Shown here piece after piece: positions 34,395-42,613 of a stretch of DNA of 64,000 nucleotides (the first letter of the stretch is position 1; every line of letters begins with the position of its first letter). The notes beneath the pieces were generated by a model. It was given only the letters and a program-made list of their open reading frames with translations. It made no database searches and was not told where the DNA came from. This DNA comes from Limnohabitans sp. Jir61. GTDB taxonomy: Bacteria > Pseudomonadota > Gammaproteobacteria > Burkholderiales > Burkholderiaceae_C. Made by a program: the position numbers and the translations under genes. Location: assembly GCF_003063545.1 (NCBI RefSeq), contig NZ_NESD01000001.1, positions 558,001 through 622,000 of the forward strand. The letters run 5' to 3'.

Positions 34395-35576
34395 TTAAAG
34401 GCGCTCAAAAATAGCAGCGATACCTTGGCCGCCACCAATACACATGGTGACCAAAGCGTACTTGCCGTTGATGCGTTGCAGTTCGTACAGGGCCTTAACT
34501 GTAATCAAAGCGCCGGTCGCACCGATGGGGTGACCCAAAGAAATGCCAGAACCGTTGGGGTTGACTTTGGCAGGGTCGAGGCCGAGCTCTTTGCTCACGG
34601 CGCAAGCTTGTGCAGCAAAGGCTTCGTTGGCTTCAATCACGTCCATGTCGTTGGTGGTGAGGCCGGCCTTTTGCAAAGCGAGGCGAGACGCCGACACAGG
34701 GCCCATGCCCATGATTTTTGGGTCGAGGCCGGTATGGGCGTATGACACCAAACGTGCCAGTGGCTTCGCGCCGCGTGCTTGCGCTGTCTTGGCATCCATC
34801 AACACCACAGCGGCAGCTGCGTCGTTGATGCCCGATGCGTTACCCGCGGTGACCGTGCCGTTTTCTTTGATGAAAACTGGCTTCAGTTTGGTCATGTCTT
34901 CGAGCTTGCAGTTGGGACGGAAGTGCTCGTCAGTCGCGTAGGCCACATCGCCTTTTTTGCTCTTGAGCATCACAGGCAGGATTTGGTCTTTGAAATAGCC
35001 AGCCTCTGTGGCGCGTTGGGCACGGTTGTGGCTCTCGACGGCTGCTGCATCCTGCATTTCGCGGGTGATGCCAAATTTGGCCGCCACGTTTTCAGCGGTC
35101 ACGCCCATGTGGATGTTTTGGAAGGGGTCGTGCAAAGCGCCCACCACCATGTCGACCATCTTGGTGTCGCCCATGCGTGCGCCCCAGCGTGCGCTGAGAG
35201 AGGCGTAAGGGCCGCGGCTCATGTTTTCTGCGCCGCCGCCAATGGCGATGTCGCAGTCACCCAGCATGATGGCTTGGCTGGCAGACACGATGGCTTGCAA
35301 GCCTGAACCGCACAAACGGTTCACGTTGAAAGCTGGCGTGCCTTCGGCGCAACCGCCGTTGATGGCTGCCACACGAGAAAGGTACATGTCTTTGGGTTCT
35401 GTGTTGACCACATGGCCAAACACCACATGGCCCACATCTTTGCCTTCGACGTTTGCGCGTGCCAATGACTCGCGCACCACTTGGGCAGCCAGCTCGGTGG
35501 GGGGAATGTCTTTAAGGCTGCCGCCGTAAGTACCAATTGCCGTACGAACACCGCTGACCACAACTACTTCACGCAT
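34395..35576 (-). CDS. bktB: Beta-ketothiolase (BktB-type acetyl-CoA acyltransferase)
   Basis: A 393-residue type II thiolase that condenses acyl-CoA with acetyl-CoA or cleaves 3-ketoacyl-CoA. Motifs are NRLCGSGLQAIVSASQ with the acyl-accepting Cys89, GHPIGATGALI with the catalytic His (about 349) and CIGGGQGIAAIFE with the second Cys (about 379). The whole sequence strongly resembles Cupriavidus BktB, which makes longer-chain precursors for polyhydroxyalkanoate and serves in fatty-acid and aromatic-acid degradation. No phaB or phaC is adjacent. Confidence 0.88.
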   Translation of the reverse strand: MREVVVVSGVRTAIGTYGGSLKDIPPTELAAQVVRESLARANVEGKDVGHVVFGHVVNTEPKDMYLSRVAAINGGCAEGTPAFNVNRLCGSGLQAIVSASQAIMLGDCDIAIGGGAENMSRGPYASLSARWGARMGDTKMVDMVVGALHDPFQNIHMGVTAENVAAKFGITREMQDAAAVESHNRAQRATEAGYFKDQILPVMLKSKKGDVAYATDEHFRPNCKLEDMTKLKPVFIKENGTVTAGNASGINDAAAAVVLMDAKTAQARGAKPLARLVSYAHTGLDPKIMGMGPVSASRLALQKAGLTTNDMDVIEANEAFAAQACAVSKELGLDPAKVNPNGSGISLGHPIGATGALITVKALYELQRINGKYALVTMCIGGGQGIAAIFERL

Positions 35577-35657
35577 TTCTGTCTCCAGTTATAAAAATTG
35601 AACCGAAGCAGTTTGCGCCGCTATTGCTACAGATCTCTTACAAAAATGCGAGAAAAC

Positions 35658-36317
35658 CTAGGGGTTTACAGCAGACCACACCACCGGCGCACTGAAAAAC
35701 AGCGGTTCTTCCGTAAACGGGTGGGGAAAACCGATGTCTTGAGCATGCAGCATCAAGCGCGGTGTGAGCGCTTTGATGTCTGGCGGCGCATACAGCGAAT
35801 CGCCCAGCATGGGGTGCCCTAGGCTTTGCATGTGCACACGCAGCTGATGGGTGCGGCCGGTGAATGGCTCTAGCTCAATCAAGCTGGCTGTGTCGCCTAC
35901 TTGCACCATGCGCCACAGGCTCAGGCTGGGTTTGCCGTCAGGATGAATGATGTGAATGGGGCGACGCTCCCAGTCGAGCATGATGTTGCCCTCAATGGCT
36001 CGCCAGCCTTCTTCGTTGGTGGGCACATGCGTTTGGGTGACCAGGGGGTTGCCCGCCACCACAGCCATGTAGCGCTTGCTCACCTGACGGGTTTCAAACA
36101 AACGGCTGATGCGGCGCTGCGCCTCAATGCCACGCGCCATCACGATCAGACCCGAGGTGTCTTGGTCGAGGCGGTGCACCACCAGCGCGTCGGTGTAAAT
36201 GTCTTGCACGCGCTTAGACAAGCAGTCTTGCTTCTCAGGCCCACGGCCCGGTACAGACAGCAGGCCGCTGGGTTTTTCGAACACCAGCAGGTGTTCGTCT
36301 TCGTAAATCGGGTTCAT
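35658..36317 (-). CDS. RluA-family pseudouridine synthase
   Basis: A 219-residue RNA pseudouridine synthase without an S4 domain. The catalytic motif is HRLDQDTSGLIVMAR with the nucleophilic aspartate, followed by KRYMAVVAG and the C-terminal LEPFTGRTHQLRVHM. The size and absence of S4 fit RluA/TruC-type enzymes that modify 23S rRNA position 746, tRNA position 32 or tRNA position 65. The start at 36317 matches the family's N-terminus (NPIYEDEHLLVFEKPSGLLSVPGR). It begins two bases after the ferredoxin gene and is surely co-transcribed. Confidence 0.88.
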   Translation of the reverse strand: MNPIYEDEHLLVFEKPSGLLSVPGRGPEKQDCLSKRVQDIYTDALVVHRLDQDTSGLIVMARGIEAQRRISRLFETRQVSKRYMAVVAGNPLVTQTHVPTNEEGWRAIEGNIMLDWERRPIHIIHPDGKPSLSLWRMVQVGDTASLIELEPFTGRTHQLRVHMQSLGHPMLGDSLYAPPDIKALTPRLMLHAQDIGFPHPFTEEPLFFSAPVVWSAVNP

Positions 36318-36319
36318 GT

Positions 36320-36625
36320 TTAGGTTGTGCGAGCCTGTGTTTGCTCTAGCACCACGTTCGAGGTGGGGCGAGCCACGCATGGCAGCACATAGCCCTGGGC
36401 TTTTTCTTCGGCGCTCAGGCCTGGCCACTCGATGGTGTAGGTTACTTCGCCACTCACAAGGCGGCACACACAGGTGCGGCATGTGCCATTGCGGCAAGAG
36501 CTGGGTAGCTCGATGCGTGACATCTCGGCGGCTTCTAGCAAGGTGAGGTCACCCTCGACGTCGTATTGCAGGCCAGCGGGCTCCACCTTGACGGTGAAGA
36601 TTTCAAAATTCTCTGGGGCAGTCAT
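36320..36625 (-). CDS. Plant-type [2Fe-2S] ferredoxin
   Basis: A 101-residue ferredoxin with ligands in SSCRNGTCRTC (three Cys) and a fourth Cys in YVLPCVARP. The form CRNGTCRTC with YTIEWPGLSAEEKAQGYVLPC is shared with ferredoxin domains of hybrid reductases. It has no reductase domain. It lies between a 93-residue hypothetical gene (10 bases) and the pseudouridine synthase gene (2 bases). The electron partner is unknown. Confidence 0.88.
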   Translation of the reverse strand: MTAPENFEIFTVKVEPAGLQYDVEGDLTLLEAAEMSRIELPSSCRNGTCRTCVCRLVSGEVTYTIEWPGLSAEEKAQGYVLPCVARPTSNVVLEQTQARTT

Positions 36626-36635
36626 GCTTAGATGG

Positions 36636-36917
36636 TTAATTCGAGGCGGTTAATTTCGCTTCCGCTTTGTCCAGCACCAGCGCGAGGTTATCTAGCAAAT
36701 CGGTTTGGCTGAATGAGCAGCTTTCTTCGCTGAACAAAGCACTCGATTCCAGTCGGTCCACCAGCTCTAACCACACCTCTGCAAACTTGGGCGGCAGGGC
36801 TTTGAACAAAGCTTCTTGCGAGCGGGCGGTTTGTATGAACGCACGGTCCGTCAGTGCGTTGTTGCGCAAATCAGTCAGTGCAATGCGAAGGGTGGCGAGA
36901 GCAAGGGTGGCAGACAT
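36636..36917 (-). CDS. Conserved-looking hypothetical protein, 93 residues
   Basis: Not recognised. The protein is predicted all-helical (LRIALTDLRNNALTDRAFI ... ALFKALPPKFAEVWLELVDRLESSALF) with no signal or membrane segment. Its start overlaps the stop of the upstream 46-residue gene by one base (TAATG), and the ferredoxin gene follows after 10 bases, so it is part of a compact operon. Its arrangement and codon use suggest a real gene. Confidence 0.65.
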   Translation of the reverse strand: MSATLALATLRIALTDLRNNALTDRAFIQTARSQEALFKALPPKFAEVWLELVDRLESSALFSEESCSFSQTDLLDNLALVLDKAEAKLTASN

Positions 36918-37057
36918 TACTTGTTCTTAATTTTGCCGCGTGGCGCGACGTAAGTGGTGGGAGGGTTAGGACGATCCGAAGTGGAGGTCTTGGGAGGTGA
37001 CGTGTCCTTTTTAGGCTTCTTTGTCATTTTGTTGCTGTGTTGTTCGCCTTTGGCCAT
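36917..37057 (-). CDS. Small basic protein, 46 residues
   Basis: Starts MAKGEQHSNKMTKKPKKD and ends YVAPRGKIKNK; lysine- and proline-rich, likely disordered. The ATG at 37057 has a good ribosome site (GAAGGTGAT). Similar very short MAKGxxxSNKxxKKPKKD proteins are common, uncharacterised conserved proteins in proteobacteria. It is translationally coupled to the 93-residue gene. No function is known. Confidence 0.65.
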   Translation of the reverse strand: MAKGEQHSNKMTKKPKKDTSPPKTSTSDRPNPPTTYVAPRGKIKNK

Positions 37058-37094
37058 ATCACCTTCGTTGTAGTTATCTCGGATTGAGATAGGG

Positions 37095-37634
37095 TCATGG
37101 TAATTCAGTCTCTTGCCAAGTTGCCAGCGGTAAATCCTGCACGCTGAAGGGGCCAATGTGGGTGCGTATCAAGCGCAGCGTGGGCAGGCCCACGGCGGCG
37201 GTCATGCGGCGCACTTGGCGGTTGCGGCCTTCGCGGATGGTCAGCTCTATCCAAGACGTAGGTTTGGTTTGCCGCACACGGATGGGCGGGTCGCGTTCCC
37301 ACAGGTAGGCTGGCGCTTCTGCTGCACGGGCGCGGGCGGGCAGGGTCATGCCGTCGTTGAGCATCACGCCACTGCACAGGGCTTGCAGCGCGGCGTCATC
37401 GGCAATGCCTTCGACTTGCGCGAGGTAGGTTTTCTCCATCTTGAAGCGCGGGTCGGCAATGCGGGCTTGCAGCTGGCCGTCGTCGGTGAGCAGTATCAGG
37501 CCTTCGCTGTCGGCGTCTAAGCGGCCGGCCACGTACACGCCGGGCAGGGTGATGAAATCTTTCAGGCCGCGCCATTTTCCCTCGGGGGTGAACTGGCTTA
37601 GCACGCCGTAGGGCTTGTTAAAACGAATCAGCAT
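37095..37634 (-). CDS. rluE: 23S rRNA pseudouridine synthase RluE-like
   Basis: A 179-residue RsuA/RluE-family enzyme without S4 domain. The N-terminus is FNKPYGVLSQFTPEG, the catalytic loop is VAGRLDADSEGLILLTDDG with the nucleophilic Asp, and the C-terminal family signature is IREGRNRQVRRMTAAVGLPTLRLIR. RluE makes pseudouridine 2457 of 23S rRNA in E. coli; length and absence of S4 favour this over RluB or RsuA. Divergent from the SRAP gene. Confidence 0.9.
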   Translation of the reverse strand: MLIRFNKPYGVLSQFTPEGKWRGLKDFITLPGVYVAGRLDADSEGLILLTDDGQLQARIADPRFKMEKTYLAQVEGIADDAALQALCSGVMLNDGMTLPARARAAEAPAYLWERDPPIRVRQTKPTSWIELTIREGRNRQVRRMTAAVGLPTLRLIRTHIGPFSVQDLPLATWQETELP

Positions 37635-37712
37635 GGCACATAAAAAGCGAACGAAGGCTAGAGCGTATCAGGCGCGGTGCAGTGCTTTGGTGCAGGCGGC
37701 TAACATGGCCGC

Positions 37713-38381
37713 ATGACCGCCCATTTTGAAAGCGTGCAAAACGCCGCGATGTACCCCGATGCCTTTGATGTGGCTGCCCCCGAAATTGCCTTTGAGCGCG
37801 ACCTGTGGCCCCGCAAGCTGGGCGTGTTTGTGCGCAATGCGCCTGAGGCTGAAGGCGTTGAGGTTGATGCAAAGCCGGTGCGCGAACTAGCCGTGGGCCA
37901 GTTTGGTTTTGTACCCCAGTGGGTCAAGTCTGCATCTGACGCCAAGCTTCGCTCCACCAAGATGGTCAATGCCCGCTCAGAAACCGTCACCACATCCAAC
38001 AACTTTCGTGATGCGTGGCTGGCGGGGCAGCGCTGCATCGTGCCCATGATGGCGTTTTTTGAAGACGACTGGCGCAGCGGCAAAGCCGTGCCCACGCGCA
38101 TCACCCGAGTGGACGGCAAGCCCATGGGTGTGGCGGGCATTTGGGAGCGTTGGGCCAAGGACGGCACAGAAATCATCAGCTTCACGCTGCTGACAGTGAA
38201 TGCCAACAGCCACGCCTTGCTGCACCGTTACCAACAAAACGGCAACGAAAAACGCATGCCCGTCATCTTGGGCGAAGGCGCGTATGACGCGTGGCTCAAT
38301 ACAAAAGCCGAGAAAGCCCGCGAATTCATGCGCGCTTACTCGGCTAACTTGTTGACGGCCAATCCCGTCGAGAAGAAGTAA
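37713..38381 (+). CDS. SRAP (YedK/HMCES-like) protein with altered active site
   Basis: A 222-residue SOS-response-associated peptidase-family protein. SRAP proteins shield abasic sites in single-stranded DNA through a thiazolidine crosslink to Cys2 after Met removal. Here residue 2 is Thr (MTAHFESV), with no upstream alternative because an in-frame stop lies 10 bases before the ATG. Other family elements remain: NARSET (the active-site Asn), AFFEDDW with the Glu, KAVPTRITRVDGKPMGVAGIWERW and KRMPVIL. In the related Burkholderiales clade a His precedes the KRM segment (FHKP-type), while this protein has RYQQNGNEKRM. It ends back to back with the nitroreductase gene. Confidence 0.85.
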   Translation: MTAHFESVQNAAMYPDAFDVAAPEIAFERDLWPRKLGVFVRNAPEAEGVEVDAKPVRELAVGQFGFVPQWVKSASDAKLRSTKMVNARSETVTTSNNFRDAWLAGQRCIVPMMAFFEDDWRSGKAVPTRITRVDGKPMGVAGIWERWAKDGTEIISFTLLTVNANSHALLHRYQQNGNEKRMPVILGEGAYDAWLNTKAEKAREFMRAYSANLLTANPVEKK

Positions 38382-39020
38382 TTACTTCACTTCAGTCACG
38401 AACTGCTCGCGTGGGCGACGCACTTTCTTGAGTGGTGCGAGCCAGTCTTGCTCAGCCAAGCGGTAGCCCAAAGGCATGATGGCCACGCTGCGCAAACCGC
38501 GTGCGTGCAAGTTCAAAATTTCGTCCACGGCTTTCGGGTCGAAACCTTCCATTGGCGTAGCGTCCACTTCTTCAAACGCTGCAGCGATCAACGATGCGCC
38601 CAAGCCAATGTAGGCTTGGCGAGCGGCGTGTTCAAAGTTCACATGTGCATCACGCGCAGGGTAGTTGGCCAACAACATTTGGCGGTAGTTTTCCCAGCCT
38701 TCGTTTGTGCCGCCGCGTTGGGTGTTGGTCAGGTCAAACATCATGTTGATGCGGTCAGCCGTGTAGTTGTCCCACGCAGCAAACACCAACAGATGAGAGC
38801 CTTCGGTGATCTGTGCTTGGCCGTGTGCGCTGGCTTGAATCTTGGCGCGAACTTCGGGGTTGGTAACCAAAATAATTTCAAACGGCTGCAAGCCGCTCGA
38901 TGTGGGGGCTAAGCGAGCTGCTTCGATGATGCGCTCCACTTTGTCTTGAGGCACCACTTTGGTGGCATCCATTTTTTTAGCGGCGTAGCGCCATTGCAAT
39001 TTATCGAGAAGAGTAGACAT
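38382..39020 (-). CDS. NAD(P)H-dependent nitroreductase-family oxidoreductase (NfsB-like)
   Basis: A 212-residue FMN-dependent nitroreductase. Motifs are RYAAKKMD near the N-terminus (FMN phosphate), RLAPTSSGLQPFEIILVT, and the C-terminal IMPLGYRLAEQDWLAPLKKVRRPREQFV. Such proteins reduce nitroaromatics, quinones or flavins. The roughly 210 bases upstream hold two inverted repeats (around 39130-39163 and 39177-39225) and its promoter presumably. Confidence 0.92.
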   Translation of the reverse strand: MSTLLDKLQWRYAAKKMDATKVVPQDKVERIIEAARLAPTSSGLQPFEIILVTNPEVRAKIQASAHGQAQITEGSHLLVFAAWDNYTADRINMMFDLTNTQRGGTNEGWENYRQMLLANYPARDAHVNFEHAARQAYIGLGASLIAAAFEEVDATPMEGFDPKAVDEILNLHARGLRSVAIMPLGYRLAEQDWLAPLKKVRRPREQFVTEVK

Positions 39021-39176
39021 TGATTAAGTTCCTTTACGGGGGGAAGCATAGCCAAGCCAGCGGTGGTTTGCTGGTTTGGGGATATTGTGTGATTGGTACT
39101 AACAGGTGGTGATTTATTGCCTGTTTTCAAGGCAATGCTTGCCAAGCCTTATGAAAACTAGGCTTTAAGAGATATC

Positions 39177-39225
39177 CAAGATGTTGTCCACAGCTTCATG
39201 CACAGCTGAGGGGGACAACATCTTG
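39177..39225. repeat. 13-bp perfect inverted repeat between glnS and the nitroreductase gene
   Basis: CAAGATGTTGTCC (39177-39189) and GGACAACATCTTG (39213-39225) are exact reverse complements separated by 23 bases. In RNA from glnS this forms a strong hairpin just after the stop codon, but no T-run follows, so it is not a standard intrinsic terminator. It may be an mRNA 3'-end stabiliser, a Rho-associated end or a protein site. Confidence 0.6.
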
Positions 39226-39230
39226 TCTAT

Positions 39231-41030
39231 TTATTTCGCCCAAGTGTCTTTCAAGCCCGTGATCTTGTTAAACACCAACTTACCCCCCGCATGGTCCATG
39301 CGGTCGGTCACAAAGTAGCCGTGACGTTCAAACTGAAAGTGCGCACCTGCGGGCACGTTGGCCAATGATGGCTCCACATACGCGGTCACCACTTTCAGGC
39401 TGTCGGGGTTGAGGGCGGCTAGGAAGTCTTTGCCGCCTGCGTCGGGTTGTGCATCGGTGAACAAGCGGTCATACATGCGCACTTCTGCTTGCAAGCCGTC
39501 GTTCACGCCCACCCATGTGATGGCGGCGCTGGCCTTGACGGTGGCGCTGCCGGGTGTGCCGCTCTTAGTGTCGGGGATGACGGTGGCAAGCACCTCGGTG
39601 ATCAAACCATTTGCGTCTTTTGTGCAGCCCGTGCACTCGATGACGTAGCCGCCTTTGAGGCGCACTTTGTTGCCGGGGTAGAGGCGTTTGTAGCCTTTGG
39701 GCGGCACTTCGGCGAAGTCGTCACGCTCAATCCACACTTCTTTGCCAATTTTGAAATGGCGTGTAGGTACTTCAGCGCCTTCGTCTGCGTGGGGCAGTGC
39801 AGGTTGTGTGCAAGGCTCAAGGTGGTCAGCACCCATCACTTCGTCCCAATTGGTGAGCACGAGTTTGACGGGGTCCAGCACGGCCATGGCGCGGTGTGCG
39901 GTGTTTTCTAGGCTTTCGCGCAAGCAGCCTTCGAGGGTGCTGTAGTCAATCCAGCTGTCGCTCTTGGTCACGCCAATGCGTTCGGCAAACAGTTGCAGGC
40001 TCTCGGGTGTGTAGCCACGGCGGCGCAGGCCGACGATGGTGGGCATGCGGGGGTCGTCCCAGCCGTTGACTTTGCCTTCGTTCACCAGTTGCGCCAGTTT
40101 GCGTTTGCTGGTGATGACGTAGGTGAGGTTGAGGCGCGAGAACTCGTATTGCTTGGGTGCAGGTGCAGCCAGCAGGCCGCACTCGCACAGGCGGTCCATC
40201 AGCCAGTCGTAGAACGGGCGTTGGTCTTCAAACTCCAGCGTACAAATGCTGTGTGTGATTTGCTCCAACGCGTCTTCGATGGGGTGGGCAAAGGTGTACA
40301 TCGGGTAGATGCACCAGGTGTCGCCCGTGTTGTGGTGTGTGGCGCGGCGAATGCGGTAGATGGCTGGGTCGCGCATGTTGATGTTGGGCGATGCCATGTC
40401 AATCTTGGCACGCAGAACGGCTGCACCATCAGCCAACTTGCCGTCGCGCATTTCGCGAAAACGTGCAAGGTTTTCAGCAGGTGTACGCGCGCGGAAAGGG
40501 CTGTTGACGCCGGGCTTAGAAAAGTCGCCACGGTTGACGCGCATTTCTTCTGGCGTTTGTTCGTCCACATAGGCGTGGCCTGCTTCGATCAATGACTCGG
40601 CAGCGCGGTACATGAAGTCGAAATAGTCGCTGGCTTGGTAAGCCGCATAGTTGCCAGGTTGGCTCCAGCTAAAGCCCAGCCACTTCACCGCGTCGATGAT
40701 GGAGTTGACGTATTCGGTGTCTTCTTTTTCGGGGTTGGTGTCGTCAAAGCGCAGGTGGCACACGCCACCGTAGTCACGCGCCAAACCGAAGTTGATACAA
40801 ATGCTTTTGGCGTGGCCCACGTGCAAGTAGCCGTTGGGCTCGGGTGGGAAACGCGTGCGAATCTTGGCAGGGTCTGGCTCGCCTTTAGCGTGATGCGCTG
40901 CGTCTCCTGGGCTGCCCGCCCAGCGGCGGCTGGCGTAAGTGCCTTGGGCCAAATCGTTTTCGATGATTTGGCGCAAAAAGTTGCTGGGCTTGTTGTCTTG
41001 TTCTGTCGCGGGGGTTGCGGGTTTCGTCAT
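39231..41030 (-). CDS. glnS: Glutaminyl-tRNA synthetase
   Basis: A 599-residue class I aminoacyl-tRNA synthetase that charges tRNA-Gln directly. The HIGH-type motif is RFPPEPNGYLHVGHAKSICINF and the KMSKS-type motif is VITSKRKLAQLV. GlnRS-specific stretches include CHLRFDDTNPEKEDTEYVNSI and YPMYTFAHPIEDALEQITHSICTLEFEDQRPFYDWL. It is slightly longer than E. coli GlnRS (554), mostly at the N-terminus and in the C-terminal barrel. Confidence 0.97.
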   Translation of the reverse strand: MTKPATPATEQDNKPSNFLRQIIENDLAQGTYASRRWAGSPGDAAHHAKGEPDPAKIRTRFPPEPNGYLHVGHAKSICINFGLARDYGGVCHLRFDDTNPEKEDTEYVNSIIDAVKWLGFSWSQPGNYAAYQASDYFDFMYRAAESLIEAGHAYVDEQTPEEMRVNRGDFSKPGVNSPFRARTPAENLARFREMRDGKLADGAAVLRAKIDMASPNINMRDPAIYRIRRATHHNTGDTWCIYPMYTFAHPIEDALEQITHSICTLEFEDQRPFYDWLMDRLCECGLLAAPAPKQYEFSRLNLTYVITSKRKLAQLVNEGKVNGWDDPRMPTIVGLRRRGYTPESLQLFAERIGVTKSDSWIDYSTLEGCLRESLENTAHRAMAVLDPVKLVLTNWDEVMGADHLEPCTQPALPHADEGAEVPTRHFKIGKEVWIERDDFAEVPPKGYKRLYPGNKVRLKGGYVIECTGCTKDANGLITEVLATVIPDTKSGTPGSATVKASAAITWVGVNDGLQAEVRMYDRLFTDAQPDAGGKDFLAALNPDSLKVVTAYVEPSLANVPAGAHFQFERHGYFVTDRMDHAGGKLVFNKITGLKDTWAK

Positions 41031-41095
41031 GCCATGATTTTAGGCGGGGCAATGCACGTTCTTACGCCGCGCATGCCCTTTGTCTCCGGTAGAGC

Positions 41096-41578
41096 TTAGA
41101 TTTTTCGCCCCAACCGTTTTTCGACTTCTTTCTTTTCCCAATCCGCGCCAAATGGGCTGAAGCGCTCGAACACGCGCAAGCCGTGAAACAGCACGCCAAT
41201 GCCCCAGCCCATCGCCACCCAGCCCACCCACAAGTACTGAGGGTGTGTCCAGAGATTGATACCCAGCAAGAGGGTGACGACGATGAGGTATTGGGCCAAG
41301 TGCAGGTAAAAGCCCTTGAGCTTGCGCACTTGGGCAAAGGCCAAGGCTTCTTCTGCATCAAAGGCATGGGGTGTTGTGGGGGCTGTTGCGGTGTTCATGT
41401 CGGGCTCCTGAAGTGTTGAGAAATCAATTTCAAACACGGCAGCCAGAGATTTCAATGATTCAGTGCTTGCCACTTGTCCTTGTTCAAGACGTTGAATGGT
41501 GCGCACGCTAAGACCACTGAGGTCAGCCAATTGTTGTTGTGACCAACCGCGTTGGAGTCTGAGTTTTTGAATCAACAT
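41096..41578 (-). CDS. XRE-type HTH protein with C-terminal 2TM domain
   Basis: A 160-residue protein. Residues 3-56 form a Cro/CI-type helix-turn-helix (LRLQRGWSQQQLADLSGLSVRTIQRLEQGQ), and residues 75-160 a 2TM domain with two membrane helices (YLHLAQYLIVVTLLLGINLW and YLWVGWVAMGWGIGVLFHGLRVF) flanked by charged residues. A membrane-bound DNA-binding protein of this type may sense envelope state. It lies 66 bases after glnS's start on the same strand. Targets are unknown. Confidence 0.88.
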   Translation of the reverse strand: MLIQKLRLQRGWSQQQLADLSGLSVRTIQRLEQGQVASTESLKSLAAVFEIDFSTLQEPDMNTATAPTTPHAFDAEEALAFAQVRKLKGFYLHLAQYLIVVTLLLGINLWTHPQYLWVGWVAMGWGIGVLFHGLRVFERFSPFGADWEKKEVEKRLGRKI

Positions 41579-41755
41579 GTGAAGTTCCTGTTTGCCGAGG
41601 GCCGTAATCTAGCGGTTTGCCTTGTAGTTGAACACGTCACGGCACGCCAGCAGGGCGACTTTGGCACGACAGCGCCATGACAGTGGCGTTTGGCGCTACA
41701 AAATTTTAGGTGGCGCAAGGGCAGAGGGGATAATTCAACCCATCTAAGGAGTTGT

Positions 41756-42613
41756 ATGGATATCGTTTTATTGCTCAAAGCTGCAGCCATGGGTGTGGTG
41801 GAAGGTTTGACCGAGTTTTTGCCTATTTCATCGACAGGTCACCTGATCTTGGCTGGCGCATTGCTGGGTATGGATGACGACAAAGCCAAGGTGTTTGACA
41901 TCGCCATTCAGACCGGCGCTATCTTTGCCGTGATCATTGTTTACTGGCAAAAGATTTTCAGCACCGTGGTGGCTTTGCCTACGCAGGTTGAGGCGCGCCG
42001 CTTTGCTTTGAACGTGTTCATCGCCTTTGTGCCCGCCGTGGTGCTGGGCTTGTTGTTTGGCAAGTTCATCAAAGCGCATTTGTTCACGCCCACCGTGGTG
42101 GCTAGCACCTTCATCATTGGTGGCTTCATCATCTTGTGGGCCGAAGGCTGGGGCCGAGCCAAGCCTGAGGGCGAGGAAGAGCAAGCGGTTGAGCCCTCGC
42201 GCATTGAAACGGTGGAAGCCATGTCGGCTACTGACGCTTTGAAAGTGGGCTTGGTGCAGTGCTTGGCCATGATTCCTGGCACGAGCCGCAGCGGCGCAAC
42301 CATCATTGGTGGCATGTTGCTGGGCTTGTCGCGCAAAGCAGCCACTGACTTTTCGTTTTACTTGGCGATTCCAACGCTCATTGGCGCGGGTGCGTACAGC
42401 CTTTACAAAGAACGCGATTTGCTGAGCATGGCCGATGCGCCCGTGTTTGCCGTGGGCTTGGTGTTCTCATTCATCAGCGCGTGGATTTGTGTGCGTTGGT
42501 TGCTGCGCTACATCGCCAGCCACAGCTTCATTCCATTTGCTTGGTATCGCATTGTGTTTGGCATCGTGGTGCTGGGCACCGCGTGGACCGGCACGGTGAC
42601 TTGGGCGGCTTAA
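41756..42613 (+). CDS. uppP: Undecaprenyl-diphosphatase UppP (BacA)
   Basis: Integral membrane phosphatase that recycles undecaprenyl pyrophosphate for peptidoglycan and O-antigen synthesis and gives bacitracin tolerance. The 285-residue protein has the signature [18 protein letters not shown] (catalytic Glu16/Glu20) and [28 protein letters not shown], and about eight membrane helices. AAGGAG lies seven bases before the ATG at 41756, which fixes the start. The stop is immediately followed by the stop of the convergent hydrolase gene. Confidence 0.96.
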   Translation: MDIVLLLKAAAMGVVEGLTEFLPISSTGHLILAGALLGMDDDKAKVFDIAIQTGAIFAVIIVYWQKIFSTVVALPTQVEARRFALNVFIAFVPAVVLGLLFGKFIKAHLFTPTVVASTFIIGGFIILWAEGWGRAKPEGEEEQAVEPSRIETVEAMSATDALKVGLVQCLAMIPGTSRSGATIIGGMLLGLSRKAATDFSFYLAIPTLIGAGAYSLYKERDLLSMADAPVFAVGLVFSFISAWICVRWLLRYIASHSFIPFAWYRIVFGIVVLGTAWTGTVTWAA

